Below are positions 8,563-16,714 of a DNA stretch of 64,000 bases, piece after piece. Numbering within the stretch: position 1 is the stretch's first letter; each line of letters starts with the position of its first letter. The stretch spans positions 203,920-267,919 of the forward strand of contig DJVJ01000038.1 in the NCBI GenBank assembly GCA_002441135.1, read 5' to 3'. Under the pieces are notes generated by a model. The model made no database searches and was not told where the DNA came from. It was given only the letters and a program-made list of their open reading frames with translations. The DNA is from Caryophanales bacterium UBA6259. Its GTDB lineage: Bacteria; Bacillota; Bacilli; Tepidibacillales; Tepidibacillaceae. The translations under genes were made by a program, and so were the position numbers.

Positions 8563-9027
8563 TTAGTTTTGGCTTGTAGTAACTTCTGTTACGATATTTA
8601 CTTCACCAGTAATACCAGTACCTAATCTTAAAGTATCACTTACTGGACATTTCTCTTCAGCAGTTTTAATTAAACGTTGAACACGGCTTTCTGGAGCATC
8701 AGTTACCATGTGAATGTTGAAACGAATTGCGCTAAATCCTGGGCGTACATCCTTATCAGTACCCATAAAACCAGCTGGGTTCCAATCTCCCTCAACATCA
8801 ACTTTTAAGTCTTTAATGTCTACATGGAATGCTTTTGAGAAAACAGAAATAGTAATTGTCATGCAGCTACCAAGTGCAGATAATAACAATTCTGTAGGAG
8901 TCATTCCTAAGTTAGATCCACCCATTTGAGTTGGCTCATCAATAGTCACTTTAAAACCTCTTGCTTCTGCCTCTACTCTTAATCCCTCTTTTAATGTTAC
9001 TGAAGCTTTCATCATTTGTCCTTCCAC
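8563..9027 (-). CDS. OsmC/Ohr family protein (copy 2)
   Basis: 154 residues, a paralogue of the gene at 4273-4722 (my by-eye impression is more than half identical). The active-site cysteines are in LLSALGSCMTITI and EEKCPVSDTL. It is expected to reduce peroxides in the cytoplasm. The GTG at 9027 follows GGGGGAGG at good spacing; two in-frame ATGs at codons 5 and 6 are possible but less well placed. The pair flanks the TRAP transporter operon, both genes pointing left, which suggests a tandem duplication later split by the operon, or a functional link. Neither can be proven here. Confidence 0.85.
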   Translation of the reverse strand: MEGQMMKASVTLKEGLRVEAEARGFKVTIDEPTQMGGSNLGMTPTELLLSALGSCMTITISVFSKAFHVDIKDLKVDVEGDWNPAGFMGTDKDVRPGFSAIRFNIHMVTDAPESRVQRLIKTAEEKCPVSDTLRLGTGITGEVNIVTEVTTSQN

Positions 9028-9193
9028 AGTAAAACCTCCCCCAAATTCTTTAAATTATAATAATTCTTAAATAAGAATAAATCCTTGTGAAGAATTCCAC
9101 AAAATTAGTATACGATAGGAAAAATAAAAAAGATAGATATAATATGATATGTTTACAATTTTGTCATATTTATTTTGTCTATTTTGTGAACAT

Positions 9194-9224
9194 TTCTTAT
9201 GTGAAAAAAGTTCTTATGTGAAAA
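9194..9224. repeat. 14-bp direct repeat upstream of the 9305 gene
   Basis: TTCTTATGTGAAAA occurs at 9194-9207 and again at 9211-9224, 17 bases apart start to start. It lies just upstream of the putative promoter at 9246-9275 and could be a tandem regulator site. No function is known. Confidence 0.5.
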
Positions 9225-9245
9225 CATTTCCAAAGAGCTTTATGT

Positions 9246-9275
9246 TTGTTTTTTTAGTAAACTTGATATTATAAT
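9246..9275 (+). promoter_or_regulatory. Possible promoter of the 9305 gene
   Basis: TTGTTT at 9246-9251 and TATAAT at 9270-9275, 18 bases apart, about 30 bases before the ribosome site. Confidence 0.4.
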
Positions 9276-9304
9276 AATAATAGCTTTTTTTAGGAGGTAA
9301 AATC

Positions 9305-9616
9305 ATGGTAGCGGACAGTTTTCAATTTGTTTTTGACAAAAGGCTCGGAATTTCAGTACCTCATTTTGACAAAGATTGGGAAGATTATACTTTTGAGGAA
9401 CAACACAAAATTATCGATTTATGGGAGAAAGAAAGGGCAAAAATACCTGATCGAGTGAAGGAAATTGAACAAGAAATTTTGGATAAACAAGAAATGATGT
9501 TTAAAATGTCTTTCGAAGATTATGTAGAACTTCACAAAGAGATTGTTGATATGTCCAGTGCAATCAATGATTTAAATATATGGTTTAGAACCCATGGAGA
9601 AATTTCCAATGAGTAA
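9305..9616 (+). CDS. Small conserved-looking protein, unknown function
   Basis: 103 residues with a good ribosome site (TAGGAGGT) before ATG 9305. I do not recognise the family. The sequence is soluble, rich in charged residues, and mostly helical by appearance: an N-terminal FDKRLGISVPHFDKDW segment is followed by a probable helical hairpin from residue 30 to 90 (KIIDLWEKERAKIPDRVKEI, then DYVELHKEIVDM). There are no cysteines and no signal or membrane segment. Its own upstream signals and a strong terminator make it a monocistronic unit. A small acidic helical protein follows at 9715. Confidence 0.7.
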   Translation: MVADSFQFVFDKRLGISVPHFDKDWEDYTFEEQHKIIDLWEKERAKIPDRVKEIEQEILDKQEMMFKMSFEDYVELHKEIVDMSSAINDLNIWFRTHGEISNE

Positions 9617-9640
9617 AAATAATTAAATATAGAATTATTT

Positions 9641-9671
9641 ACCTTTATTCAAGAGAATAAAGGTTTTTTTG
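9641..9671 (+). terminator. Terminator after the 9305 gene
   Basis: ACCTTTATTC (9641-9650) and GAATAAAGGT (9655-9664) with an AAGA loop, followed by a T run. Confidence 0.88.
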
Positions 9672-9714
9672 TGGTTAAAAATAAAAATAATCACAAAATA
9701 AGGAGGTTATAAGG

Positions 9715-9912
9715 ATGGCAGTTTTATCAAAGGAAGAAAGTGTTCAATTAGTAACTATCTGGCTAGAACAGATTTATCAAGAAAATCCCTCGATAGAAAT
9801 GATGGAATTAAAATATAAGGTCCTTGAATATTGGAATAAAGAACTCTTAAAAACCCAAACATTAGAATATATTTATTCTGCAATAGAAGAATATGAAAAA
9901 TGGATTTCTTAA
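9715..9912 (+). CDS. Small acidic helical protein, unknown function
   Basis: 65 residues, ATG 9715 with AAGGAGGT upstream. Not recognised. It is acidic, entirely helical in appearance, with no cysteine and no signal peptide; aromatic residues (Trp, Tyr) are frequent (VTIWLEQIYQEN, KVLEYWNKELL). It follows a terminator, so it must have its own promoter or rely on readthrough. The strong ribosome site is the main evidence that it is real. Confidence 0.6.
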   Translation: MAVLSKEESVQLVTIWLEQIYQENPSIEMMELKYKVLEYWNKELLKTQTLEYIYSAIEEYEKWIS

Positions 9913-10020
9913 GTAAAAGTATTTAGGCCACTCTTATCATCAAAACCAAAATGTGTTAATCTAGACATTGGAATTCAATTATTATAATTGTATGACTACA
10001 GAAGATAGGGGCCTATTTAC

Positions 10021-10593
10021 ATGAAGTTCATATTCTATACAACAAATCAAGAGAAGCTTGCTGAGGCAAAGATTGCTCTAGCTGCTTTTGGCTTTGAGGT
10101 GGAAGGAAGAAGCTTTCCTTTTATTGAACCAACCAAAGGAACAATGGAAGATATTGCAAGCTATAAGCTTTCACAAATAAAGCATGATGATGATTCTCCA
10201 ATCATGGTAGATGATTCGGGAATTTATTTTGAGGCATATCCAGGGTTTCCTGGTATTTTAACCAAAAGAACATTTAGAACGCTTGGCTATAAAGGGATTC
10301 GTAAGCTGTTAGATGGAGAAACACGCAGAGCCTTTTTTCAGGGTGCAATTGCTTTGCGCTGGCAAGGGGAAATTAAAACATTTATAGGGGAAACCTATGG
10401 CAGCATCATCACAAATATCCCTCTAGATCTTGCTAATGATCTCAAATTCCCATTTGACCCTATTTTTATTCCTGATGGTGACAATAGAGTATTAAGTGAA
10501 ATGTCTCTTGAACAGCGAGTAGCCTATTCTTATCGGAGAAAAGCATTGAACGCATTGGTTGAATGGTTAACTCAACATGCAATAAAACGGTAA
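10021..10593 (+). CDS. Ham1/RdgB-type non-canonical purine NTP pyrophosphatase
   Basis: 190 residues. Such enzymes hydrolyse ITP, dITP and XTP to the monophosphates, keeping inosine and xanthine out of nucleic acids. Motifs: FYTTNQEKLAEA at the start, MVDDSGIYFEAYPGFPG, and PFDPIFIPDG followed by EMSLEQRVAYSYRRKA. The ending, and the region after GFPG, look more like archaeal and eukaryotic Ham1 proteins than like the usual bacterial RdgB. The ribosome site is weak (AGGGG, spacing about ten). A terminator follows. The B. subtilis rph-ysnA context is absent, so this may be a second, divergent enzyme. Confidence 0.8.
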   Translation: MKFIFYTTNQEKLAEAKIALAAFGFEVEGRSFPFIEPTKGTMEDIASYKLSQIKHDDDSPIMVDDSGIYFEAYPGFPGILTKRTFRTLGYKGIRKLLDGETRRAFFQGAIALRWQGEIKTFIGETYGSIITNIPLDLANDLKFPFDPIFIPDGDNRVLSEMSLEQRVAYSYRRKALNALVEWLTQHAIKR

Positions 10594-10624
10594 AATATTT
10601 CGAAAAACGAATTAATCGAATGAT

Positions 10625-10660
10625 AAACGACCACTCTTTTAAAAAAATGGTCGTTTTTTT
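10625..10660 (+). terminator. Terminator after the Ham1 gene
   Basis: AAACGACCA (10625-10633) pairs with TGGTCGTTT (10648-10656), followed by a T run. Confidence 0.82.
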
Positions 10661-10761
10661 CTGTTTTTGCGTTTTTTTAACAGTAGGTGTTTTTCCTATT
10701 TCATATTATACTAATCTAATCAAACTAAAAAACTTACGAGAATAGAGGGTAACGGAAAATC

Positions 10762-12009
10762 ATGAATTATCCTTTGGACATTATTAACAAAAATAAACGA
10801 TTTAGTATTATAAATGGAATCTACTCTACGATAGCGAATAGCTATGGTGGATTTGTTGCTTTATATGCCATCCATGTGCTTGGTGCAAATCATCAACAGG
10901 TAGGATTAATTAATTCATTACCGGCGATTACTAGTTTAATCACCATCATTATTGGTGGATTATGGTTTAGTCAATTAACAGTGAAAAAGCGATTTTGCGG
11001 TCTTTCAATCTTGTTTACCCGAAGTGTGCTGCTGTTTATTGCCCTTATCCCTTTTTTACCTAATTATCAAGCATGGGTTTTCGTTCTTTTAATCGGATTC
11101 ATGAGTATCCCAGGTAGCTTAGCAAATCTTTCATGGCAATCTTTCATTGGTGACTTGGTTCCAGAAAGGGAAAGAGGACAATTCTTTAGTAATCGAAACC
11201 GTATTTTAACTATCGTAGGAATGATTGCCACCGCTTTCTTAGGAGTAATTCTTAATCGTTATGATGCGGCATATCCATATCCCTACCAAATATTGTTTGT
11301 CGTGGCCTTTCTCTTTGGTATATTAGAAACTTATTATTTATTCAAACATGTGGAGTTTCCTATACAAAAGCCACAAGTAAAAGAGCAAATAAAAATCTTT
11401 ATTAAAATAAAAGGGATGCTGAAGCAGAAACCATTTCTATTTTTTCTTTCGAGTTCTGTTCTATTTAATTTTGGTTGGCAAATGGCTTGGCCATTATTTA
11501 ATATTTATCAAATTGAATATGCTCATGCTACTGCCTTTTGGCTTAGTTTATTTACAGTGACTAATCAATTGTCGCAAATTATCACCTATCGTTGGTGGGG
11601 TAGAATGGCAGACAAGTACGGGAACTCAATGATGCTTTTTATTGCAAGTGCCGGGATGGCTACTGCACCCTTTTTAACGATATTATCTACTAATCTAATC
11701 TATTTAACAGTTATAAACCTTTGGACAGGGGCATTTTTGGCCGGAACCAACCTGTTGCTATTTAATCAATTATTAAAGGTAACAACTGATGAGGAACGTT
11801 CCTCCTATATCACATTATATACGGTATTTATCGGGTTTATTGGTTTTATTGCACCACAGATTGGTGTTTGGCTTTTAGGTCAAATAGGGATGATTACGAC
11901 GATGAATTTGTCTTCAATACTTCGCTTTTTTGGAGGTATTGCCTTTCTTGTCGTCGCAATAGTAATTGATAAAACAAATATTAAAGTAAAAAAAACAGAT
12001 GCTCATTAA
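10762..12009 (+). CDS. MFS transporter
   Basis: 415 residues with about twelve hydrophobic segments; a major facilitator carrier in the cytoplasmic membrane. The loop between segments 2 and 3 contains a weak family signature, and the second half repeats the pattern (WWGRMADKYGNSMMLF, the usual D-x-x-G/R motif between segments 8 and 9). The substrate cannot be told; the closest look is to uncharacterised Bacillus drug-efflux-like carriers. GAGGG lies upstream of ATG 10762. The terminator overlaps the last codons. Confidence 0.85.
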   Translation: MNYPLDIINKNKRFSIINGIYSTIANSYGGFVALYAIHVLGANHQQVGLINSLPAITSLITIIIGGLWFSQLTVKKRFCGLSILFTRSVLLFIALIPFLPNYQAWVFVLLIGFMSIPGSLANLSWQSFIGDLVPERERGQFFSNRNRILTIVGMIATAFLGVILNRYDAAYPYPYQILFVVAFLFGILETYYLFKHVEFPIQKPQVKEQIKIFIKIKGMLKQKPFLFFLSSSVLFNFGWQMAWPLFNIYQIEYAHATAFWLSLFTVTNQLSQIITYRWWGRMADKYGNSMMLFIASAGMATAPFLTILSTNLIYLTVINLWTGAFLAGTNLLLFNQLLKVTTDEERSSYITLYTVFIGFIGFIAPQIGVWLLGQIGMITTMNLSSILRFFGGIAFLVVAIVIDKTNIKVKKTDAH

Positions 12010-12026
12010 AGTAAGCATCTGTTTTT
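11991..12026 (+). terminator. Terminator overlapping the MFS stop
   Basis: AAACAGATGCT (11993-12003) and AGCATCTGTTT (12014-12024) with a T run; the stop codon is in the loop. Confidence 0.82.
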
Positions 12027-12111
12027 GTTTAACTTAAAGTTAATTGTTGAATGGGAACATGGATTCGTATACACTAAAGATGGAGAACATTGGCAAGATG
12101 GAGGTAAAAAA

Positions 12112-13380
12112 ATGACAAGCTTTCGCTTTATTCATACAGCAGATTTACATTTAGATACCCCTTTTACAGGTTTAAAGAAGTTACCTGATTCCATATTTGA
12201 ACAAATAAAACAGTCTACTTTTCAGTCATTTGATCAAATTGTGGAATTATGCATCCGTTATAAAGTGGATTTTCTGGTGATTGCTGGGGATATTTTTGAT
12301 TTAGAGGATCGAAGCCTAAGAGCGCAAATCTTTCTACGAAGTCGTTTAGAAAAGCTTAGTGATCATGGCATACATACCTATATGATTCATGGAAATCATG
12401 ATCCTAATGATCAGGTAAAGGCATGGATGAATTGGCCAGAAAAAGTACATATATTTTCTGATCAGCAGGTGGAATCTGTTATCTTTAGCAAAGACAATCA
12501 GGAATTAGCATTAATCATGGGTCAAAGCTATCCTACAAAAGAATTTAAAGAGCGAATTGTACAGTATTATCAGCGAGATAAAGAAAAAAACCTTTTCCAT
12601 ATTGGCATTCTTCATACGAATGTTGATGGCAACAAAGATCATGATAGCTATGCGCCTAGTAGCTTTAAAGAGCTAGTAAATCAAGAGATGGATTATTGGG
12701 CTTTAGGACACATTCATAAAAGCACCATTCTTTCTAGCCAAAAACCTTATATTGTCTATCCTGGTAATCATCAAGGCAGAAATAAGAAGGAAAAAGGAAC
12801 TAAAGGGTGTTATATAGTAGAAGTAAAGCAGAATCAAGTAGAAAAAATGGATTGGGTAGAAACATCGCAGATTATTTGGGAAGAGATTGAGGTAGACATC
12901 TCCCAAATTGCTCATATGCCAACTTTAATAGAGAAAATAGAAGAAAAGATTGAAATGGCCATTGAATATTGGAAAAAGCCTTTAATCCTTCAGATTCACT
13001 TGCAAGGTGAAACAGAGCTGCATTTTGAACTGACTCAGGAGATTAAACAAGAAGAGCTAAGAGAATGGTTAAATGGGCGATTTGAAAAAGAGCTTCACTG
13101 GGTCTATATCGATCAACTCTATGTGGAAACAATCGCTTTTGGTTTGGAGAAATGGATAGAAAAAGGCACTTTTCTAGGAGATTACATCAACGAGCTAGAA
13201 ATTTTTCTTCAAGAAACTGAAATATTGGATTTAAAAAAAGAAGTTTTTGAGGAGCTTTTCAAAAACCGTGCGATAAAAACACATTTACCTAACGAATTCG
13301 TAGATTTACCAGAACAGCTAGCAAAAGACACAAAGAATCTTATCTATCAATATTTTGTTAGGGAGGACATTAAACGTTGA
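12112..13380 (+). CDS. yhaO: YhaO-type metallophosphoesterase (Mre11/SbcD-like)
   Basis: 422 residues from ATG 12112. The calcineurin-like phosphoesterase motifs are complete: HTADLHLDTPF, AGDIFD, HGNHDP, an HTN triad and GHIHKS. It is thought to act as the nuclease subunit of an SbcCD-like complex with YhaN in DNA end processing. The frame is open 29 codons further upstream, but TGGAGGT directly before 12112 fixes the start, and the upstream part overlaps the previous terminator region. Its stop overlaps the yhaN start (TTGA), so the two are coupled. The third gene of the B. subtilis cluster, yhaM, is not here. Confidence 0.9.
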   Translation: MTSFRFIHTADLHLDTPFTGLKKLPDSIFEQIKQSTFQSFDQIVELCIRYKVDFLVIAGDIFDLEDRSLRAQIFLRSRLEKLSDHGIHTYMIHGNHDPNDQVKAWMNWPEKVHIFSDQQVESVIFSKDNQELALIMGQSYPTKEFKERIVQYYQRDKEKNLFHIGILHTNVDGNKDHDSYAPSSFKELVNQEMDYWALGHIHKSTILSSQKPYIVYPGNHQGRNKKEKGTKGCYIVEVKQNQVEKMDWVETSQIIWEEIEVDISQIAHMPTLIEKIEEKIEMAIEYWKKPLILQIHLQGETELHFELTQEIKQEELREWLNGRFEKELHWVYIDQLYVETIAFGLEKWIEKGTFLGDYINELEIFLQETEILDLKKEVFEELFKNRAIKTHLPNEFVDLPEQLAKDTKNLIYQYFVREDIKR

Positions 13381-16300
13381 TTATTGATACTATACAAATT
13401 TATGGGTTTGGTAAGCTAAAGGAGACCACTATAGATTTAAAACCGGGAATTAATGTAATTGAAGGCTTGAATGAAGCAGGGAAAAGTACAATTATGGCAT
13501 TTATTCGAGCAATATTTTTTGGGTTTGAGATAAACCGCAATCCGCATCTTCGCTATGAGCCGATTCATGGTGGGGTTTTTGGTGGCGCAATAAATCTCCG
13601 CAATGAAAAGGGAGAACAAATTCGCATTGAAAGGGTTTATCGTAAAAAAGTAACCGGGGATGTAAAGGTTTTTCTAGCCGATGGAAGTACAGGAGATGAA
13701 GAGGTATTAAGCCAGCTTCTTGGAAGAATGAATGAGAAAATCTTTAAACAAATTTTCACCTTTGGATTAACAGAACTTCAGCAAATAGAAGCATTACAGG
13801 ACCATGAAATCAATGGTTTTATCTATAATTCAACTATGGGTGTCGCTAAACAAATTCTTGTAATGAAACAGGATTTGCAGAAAAAAAGGCAAAATCTATT
13901 TAAATCAGGAGGTAAAAATCCTAGCATTAATCAAACCCTTCAAGAATTAGATCGCATTAAGCAGCAGATAGAAAGTATTAAAAGAAAAAATGAAAAGCAT
14001 TTCCTTTCAACACAAAGGATTATAGAGCTAGACCAAAGCATCAAAGACTTAGAGCAAACAATTTTCAGTAGAAATAAAGAGCTTGAATGGCTGGAAAAGG
14101 TTAACCATTATCAAAAATATGCAGATAGACTTAGAGCTATTGATAATCAGTTGGAAAACGAATATAGCAATATCCCTCTATTTCCTGAAAACGGGATACA
14201 GCGTTTGGAAGGCATAGAGGAAAAGCTAAAGGAATATGTTGGTCAATTAGAAGAAATCAATTTTAAAATAAATGAATTAGAAGAAACGCAAAAGCACCTA
14301 CAGAAAAATCCATTTCTTGCTCCTATATTAACTAGAATAGAATTGGTTAAAGATAATTGGCGGTTATATCAAAAAAATGACGAAGCATTGATAGAGAAGA
14401 ACTTGGAATTCGAATTGATACAAAAGAAAATAAAAGAACAGCTTAATGAATTAGGTGCTGGCTATTCTGAAGAAATAATCAAAGAAATGAACTTTTCTAT
14501 AAATGATAAGCAAATTGCACAGGTATTAATCAATGATATAAATGTAAAGCAGGAACAATTAAAAGCAACCCACAATCAATTAAGCGTAATACAAAGACAG
14601 TGGCGGGAATTGGAAGAGGATTTAAAGGATTTAAATTATCAAACATTGGAGGATAACAACGATGCCTTGCAGGTCTTACGTTTTATTGAAGAAAAATGGA
14701 GAGAATTAAAGGAAAATCAAAGCGAAAAACATCAATCGCTCGTAAAAAAAGAGGGCTTACAACAGCAAATCACTTCTTTTAGAAGTAAAAGAATGAGTCC
14801 TTATATATTTCACAGCTTTAGTTTTCTTCTACTCATCTTTGGAATATTTTCATTGTTAAATAATGATTGGATCAATGGTGTATTTGTGTCGAGCTTAGCT
14901 ATAGGATTATCCTTTTTCGCCAGACAAACTCAAGTTAAGGACAAAAAATGGATAAGACAACAAGAGACTATAATCAAAAATGAGGAAAACAGGATTAATG
15001 AACTAGAAAATAATATCCTTCATATCCATAATGAGACTTTCCCTACCTTGAAAAAATGGGGATTAGAACGTCTAGACCAGTCAACCATTGATCAATTAAG
15101 ACAATGGAAGGAGAAATATCTAAAACAGGCTGATCGCTCTCAATATGGTAAACAGAAAAAGTTAGAAATTGATCATTTGCTTGAAGAAAAGAAGTTACAG
15201 GAAGAAGCACTCCATCAAGAATGGATCAAATGGAAAGCTTGGTTGGCAAATCATCATCTGGATGTAAGAACAGAGCCATCTTTTCTGCTAACCTTGATTA
15301 ATAAAATAGAACAAATAAAGAGTCAGCTAGAACAACGTGATTTTCTTCATGAGCAGAAGCAGTTAATCCAAAACAAAAAAATGCAATATCATCAGGAATT
15401 AGAAGAATTGCTTTCAATTTCTCAGATCGATTCGGTAGGCTCTTACGAAGCTAAGCTAGAGAGAATCGTTTCGGAGAAAAATAGATATATGGAAATTGAG
15501 GAAAAACAAATAAAAATACAAGATCAGCTTTTAACGCTTAAAGGCCAATTTAAAATGCTAGAAACAAAAATGGATACTGAAAAGAAAAATAGAGAGGCAT
15601 TATTTACTTACGCCAAGGTAAAGGATAAAGAAGCGTTTTTTCATCAACAAAAAAGGTATGATGAGTATGTCCAATTAAAGGAGGAAAAAAATCTCATTCT
15701 CTTAGGAATGAAAAGTAGTTGTCGAACAGAGGAAGAGTTTGAGCGGCTAAAGCTAGAGATTACAGAAGCTCCTCCAACCATCTTACAAAAGATGTCCGTT
15801 TTAGAAAGGGAAATTCAAACATTAAATCAGTCACTAAAAGACCAGGCTGAAACAAAGGGACAGCTTCAAAATCAAATCGACGAAATAGAAGGTGACCATT
15901 CTTTAAGTCATCTCCTACAAGAATATGCGGAATTACAAGCCATTTTAGTAGAACAAACAAAAGAATGGATGAAGCTTACCTTAGCTGATCATGTAATGGA
16001 CAGAACTATGGAAATCTATGAGACAGAAAAGCAACCACTGGTTATACAAAACGCAACAACTTATTTTCAGCAGATGACTAATTATCAATATTCAAAAATT
16101 ATTGCTCCAATTGGAGAAAAGGAAATTGAAGTAGTAAGAAGGGATGGCCAAAGATTTTTACCATTATTTTTGAGTAGAGGAACAATTGAACAGTTATTTT
16201 TGTCAATGCGATTCGCATTTATTAAAGAGTTTTCCAAAGAAAGCTTAGTACCTGTGGTTTTAGACGATATTTTTGTCAATTTTGATCCTAATCGATTACA

Positions 16301-16436
16301 AAACGCGATTAAGGCGATTAATCAATTCGCGGAAGATTATCAGGTGTTATTATTTACTTGCCATCCACATGTTACTCGATTAATTAATGATACTATTGAT
16401 AAAGATAATTTCCATTATTACAATTTGATATCCTAA
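13377..16436 (+). CDS. yhaN: YhaN-type Rad50/SbcC-like ATPase
   Basis: 1019 residues. Walker A is GLNEAGKST near residue 33 and the Walker B-like VVLDDIFVNFD is near residue 960, with a signature-like LFLSRGTIEQLFLSM at about 930. Between them lie long coiled coils, interrupted around residues 478-518 by two hydrophobic helices (SFLLLIFGIFSLL and a second one), which is a known feature of YhaN and unlike SbcC; no Cys-x-x-Cys hook is seen there. It should form a membrane-associated partner of YhaO. The TTG start overlaps the yhaO stop by four bases. Confidence 0.9.
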   Translation: MIIDTIQIYGFGKLKETTIDLKPGINVIEGLNEAGKSTIMAFIRAIFFGFEINRNPHLRYEPIHGGVFGGAINLRNEKGEQIRIERVYRKKVTGDVKVFLADGSTGDEEVLSQLLGRMNEKIFKQIFTFGLTELQQIEALQDHEINGFIYNSTMGVAKQILVMKQDLQKKRQNLFKSGGKNPSINQTLQELDRIKQQIESIKRKNEKHFLSTQRIIELDQSIKDLEQTIFSRNKELEWLEKVNHYQKYADRLRAIDNQLENEYSNIPLFPENGIQRLEGIEEKLKEYVGQLEEINFKINELEETQKHLQKNPFLAPILTRIELVKDNWRLYQKNDEALIEKNLEFELIQKKIKEQLNELGAGYSEEIIKEMNFSINDKQIAQVLINDINVKQEQLKATHNQLSVIQRQWRELEEDLKDLNYQTLEDNNDALQVLRFIEEKWRELKENQSEKHQSLVKKEGLQQQITSFRSKRMSPYIFHSFSFLLLIFGIFSLLNNDWINGVFVSSLAIGLSFFARQTQVKDKKWIRQQETIIKNEENRINELENNILHIHNETFPTLKKWGLERLDQSTIDQLRQWKEKYLKQADRSQYGKQKKLEIDHLLEEKKLQEEALHQEWIKWKAWLANHHLDVRTEPSFLLTLINKIEQIKSQLEQRDFLHEQKQLIQNKKMQYHQELEELLSISQIDSVGSYEAKLERIVSEKNRYMEIEEKQIKIQDQLLTLKGQFKMLETKMDTEKKNREALFTYAKVKDKEAFFHQQKRYDEYVQLKEEKNLILLGMKSSCRTEEEFERLKLEITEAPPTILQKMSVLEREIQTLNQSLKDQAETKGQLQNQIDEIEGDHSLSHLLQEYAELQAILVEQTKEWMKLTLADHVMDRTMEIYETEKQPLVIQNATTYFQQMTNYQYSKIIAPIGEKEIEVVRRDGQRFLPLFLSRGTIEQLFLSMRFAFIKEFSKESLVPVVLDDIFVNFDPNRLQNAIKAINQFAEDYQVLLFTCHPHVTRLINDTIDKDNFHYYNLIS

Positions 16437-16577
16437 TCATTTAAGGCTATTTATCCTTTTTTCTGGCAAACAAACGGCTATTCTCCAAGCCAAATGTTTA
16501 TTCACATAATAGTCTAAAATGGTAGATGCAGAAATAAAACCGACTAAAGGCCAATCAATCGACCGTAAAAATGTCAT
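16437..16577 (-). CDS. Small protein of 46 residues, unknown
   Basis: A short frame on the minus strand, ATG at 16577, preceded by AGGGGTGA at about five bases. The predicted peptide starts MTFLRSIDWPLVGFISAS and ends with a basic tail (PEKRINSLK). It has one weakly hydrophobic N-terminal stretch and one cysteine. Its stop lies one base beyond the yhaN stop, so the two genes converge without room for a terminator. I do not recognise it. The ribosome site and exact filling of the gap are the only support. Confidence 0.4.
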   Translation of the reverse strand: MTFLRSIDWPLVGFISASTILDYYVNKHLAWRIAVCLPEKRINSLK

Positions 16578-16714
16578 GGCATTCACCCCTTTGTATATCA
16601 TATGCGCGATTTAAGATGTACGGCCCCTAAATTTTTCTATATTCATGTATATCTTTTCAATGGCAGGGATTACAGTTAAAATGGTGTGAGAGGAAATACA
16701 GAAGGAGACTAATT

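Noticed and set aside
10563..10745. 60-codon frame after the Ham1 gene
   Set aside because: It starts inside the Ham1 gene, runs through a strong terminator hairpin and has no ribosome site.
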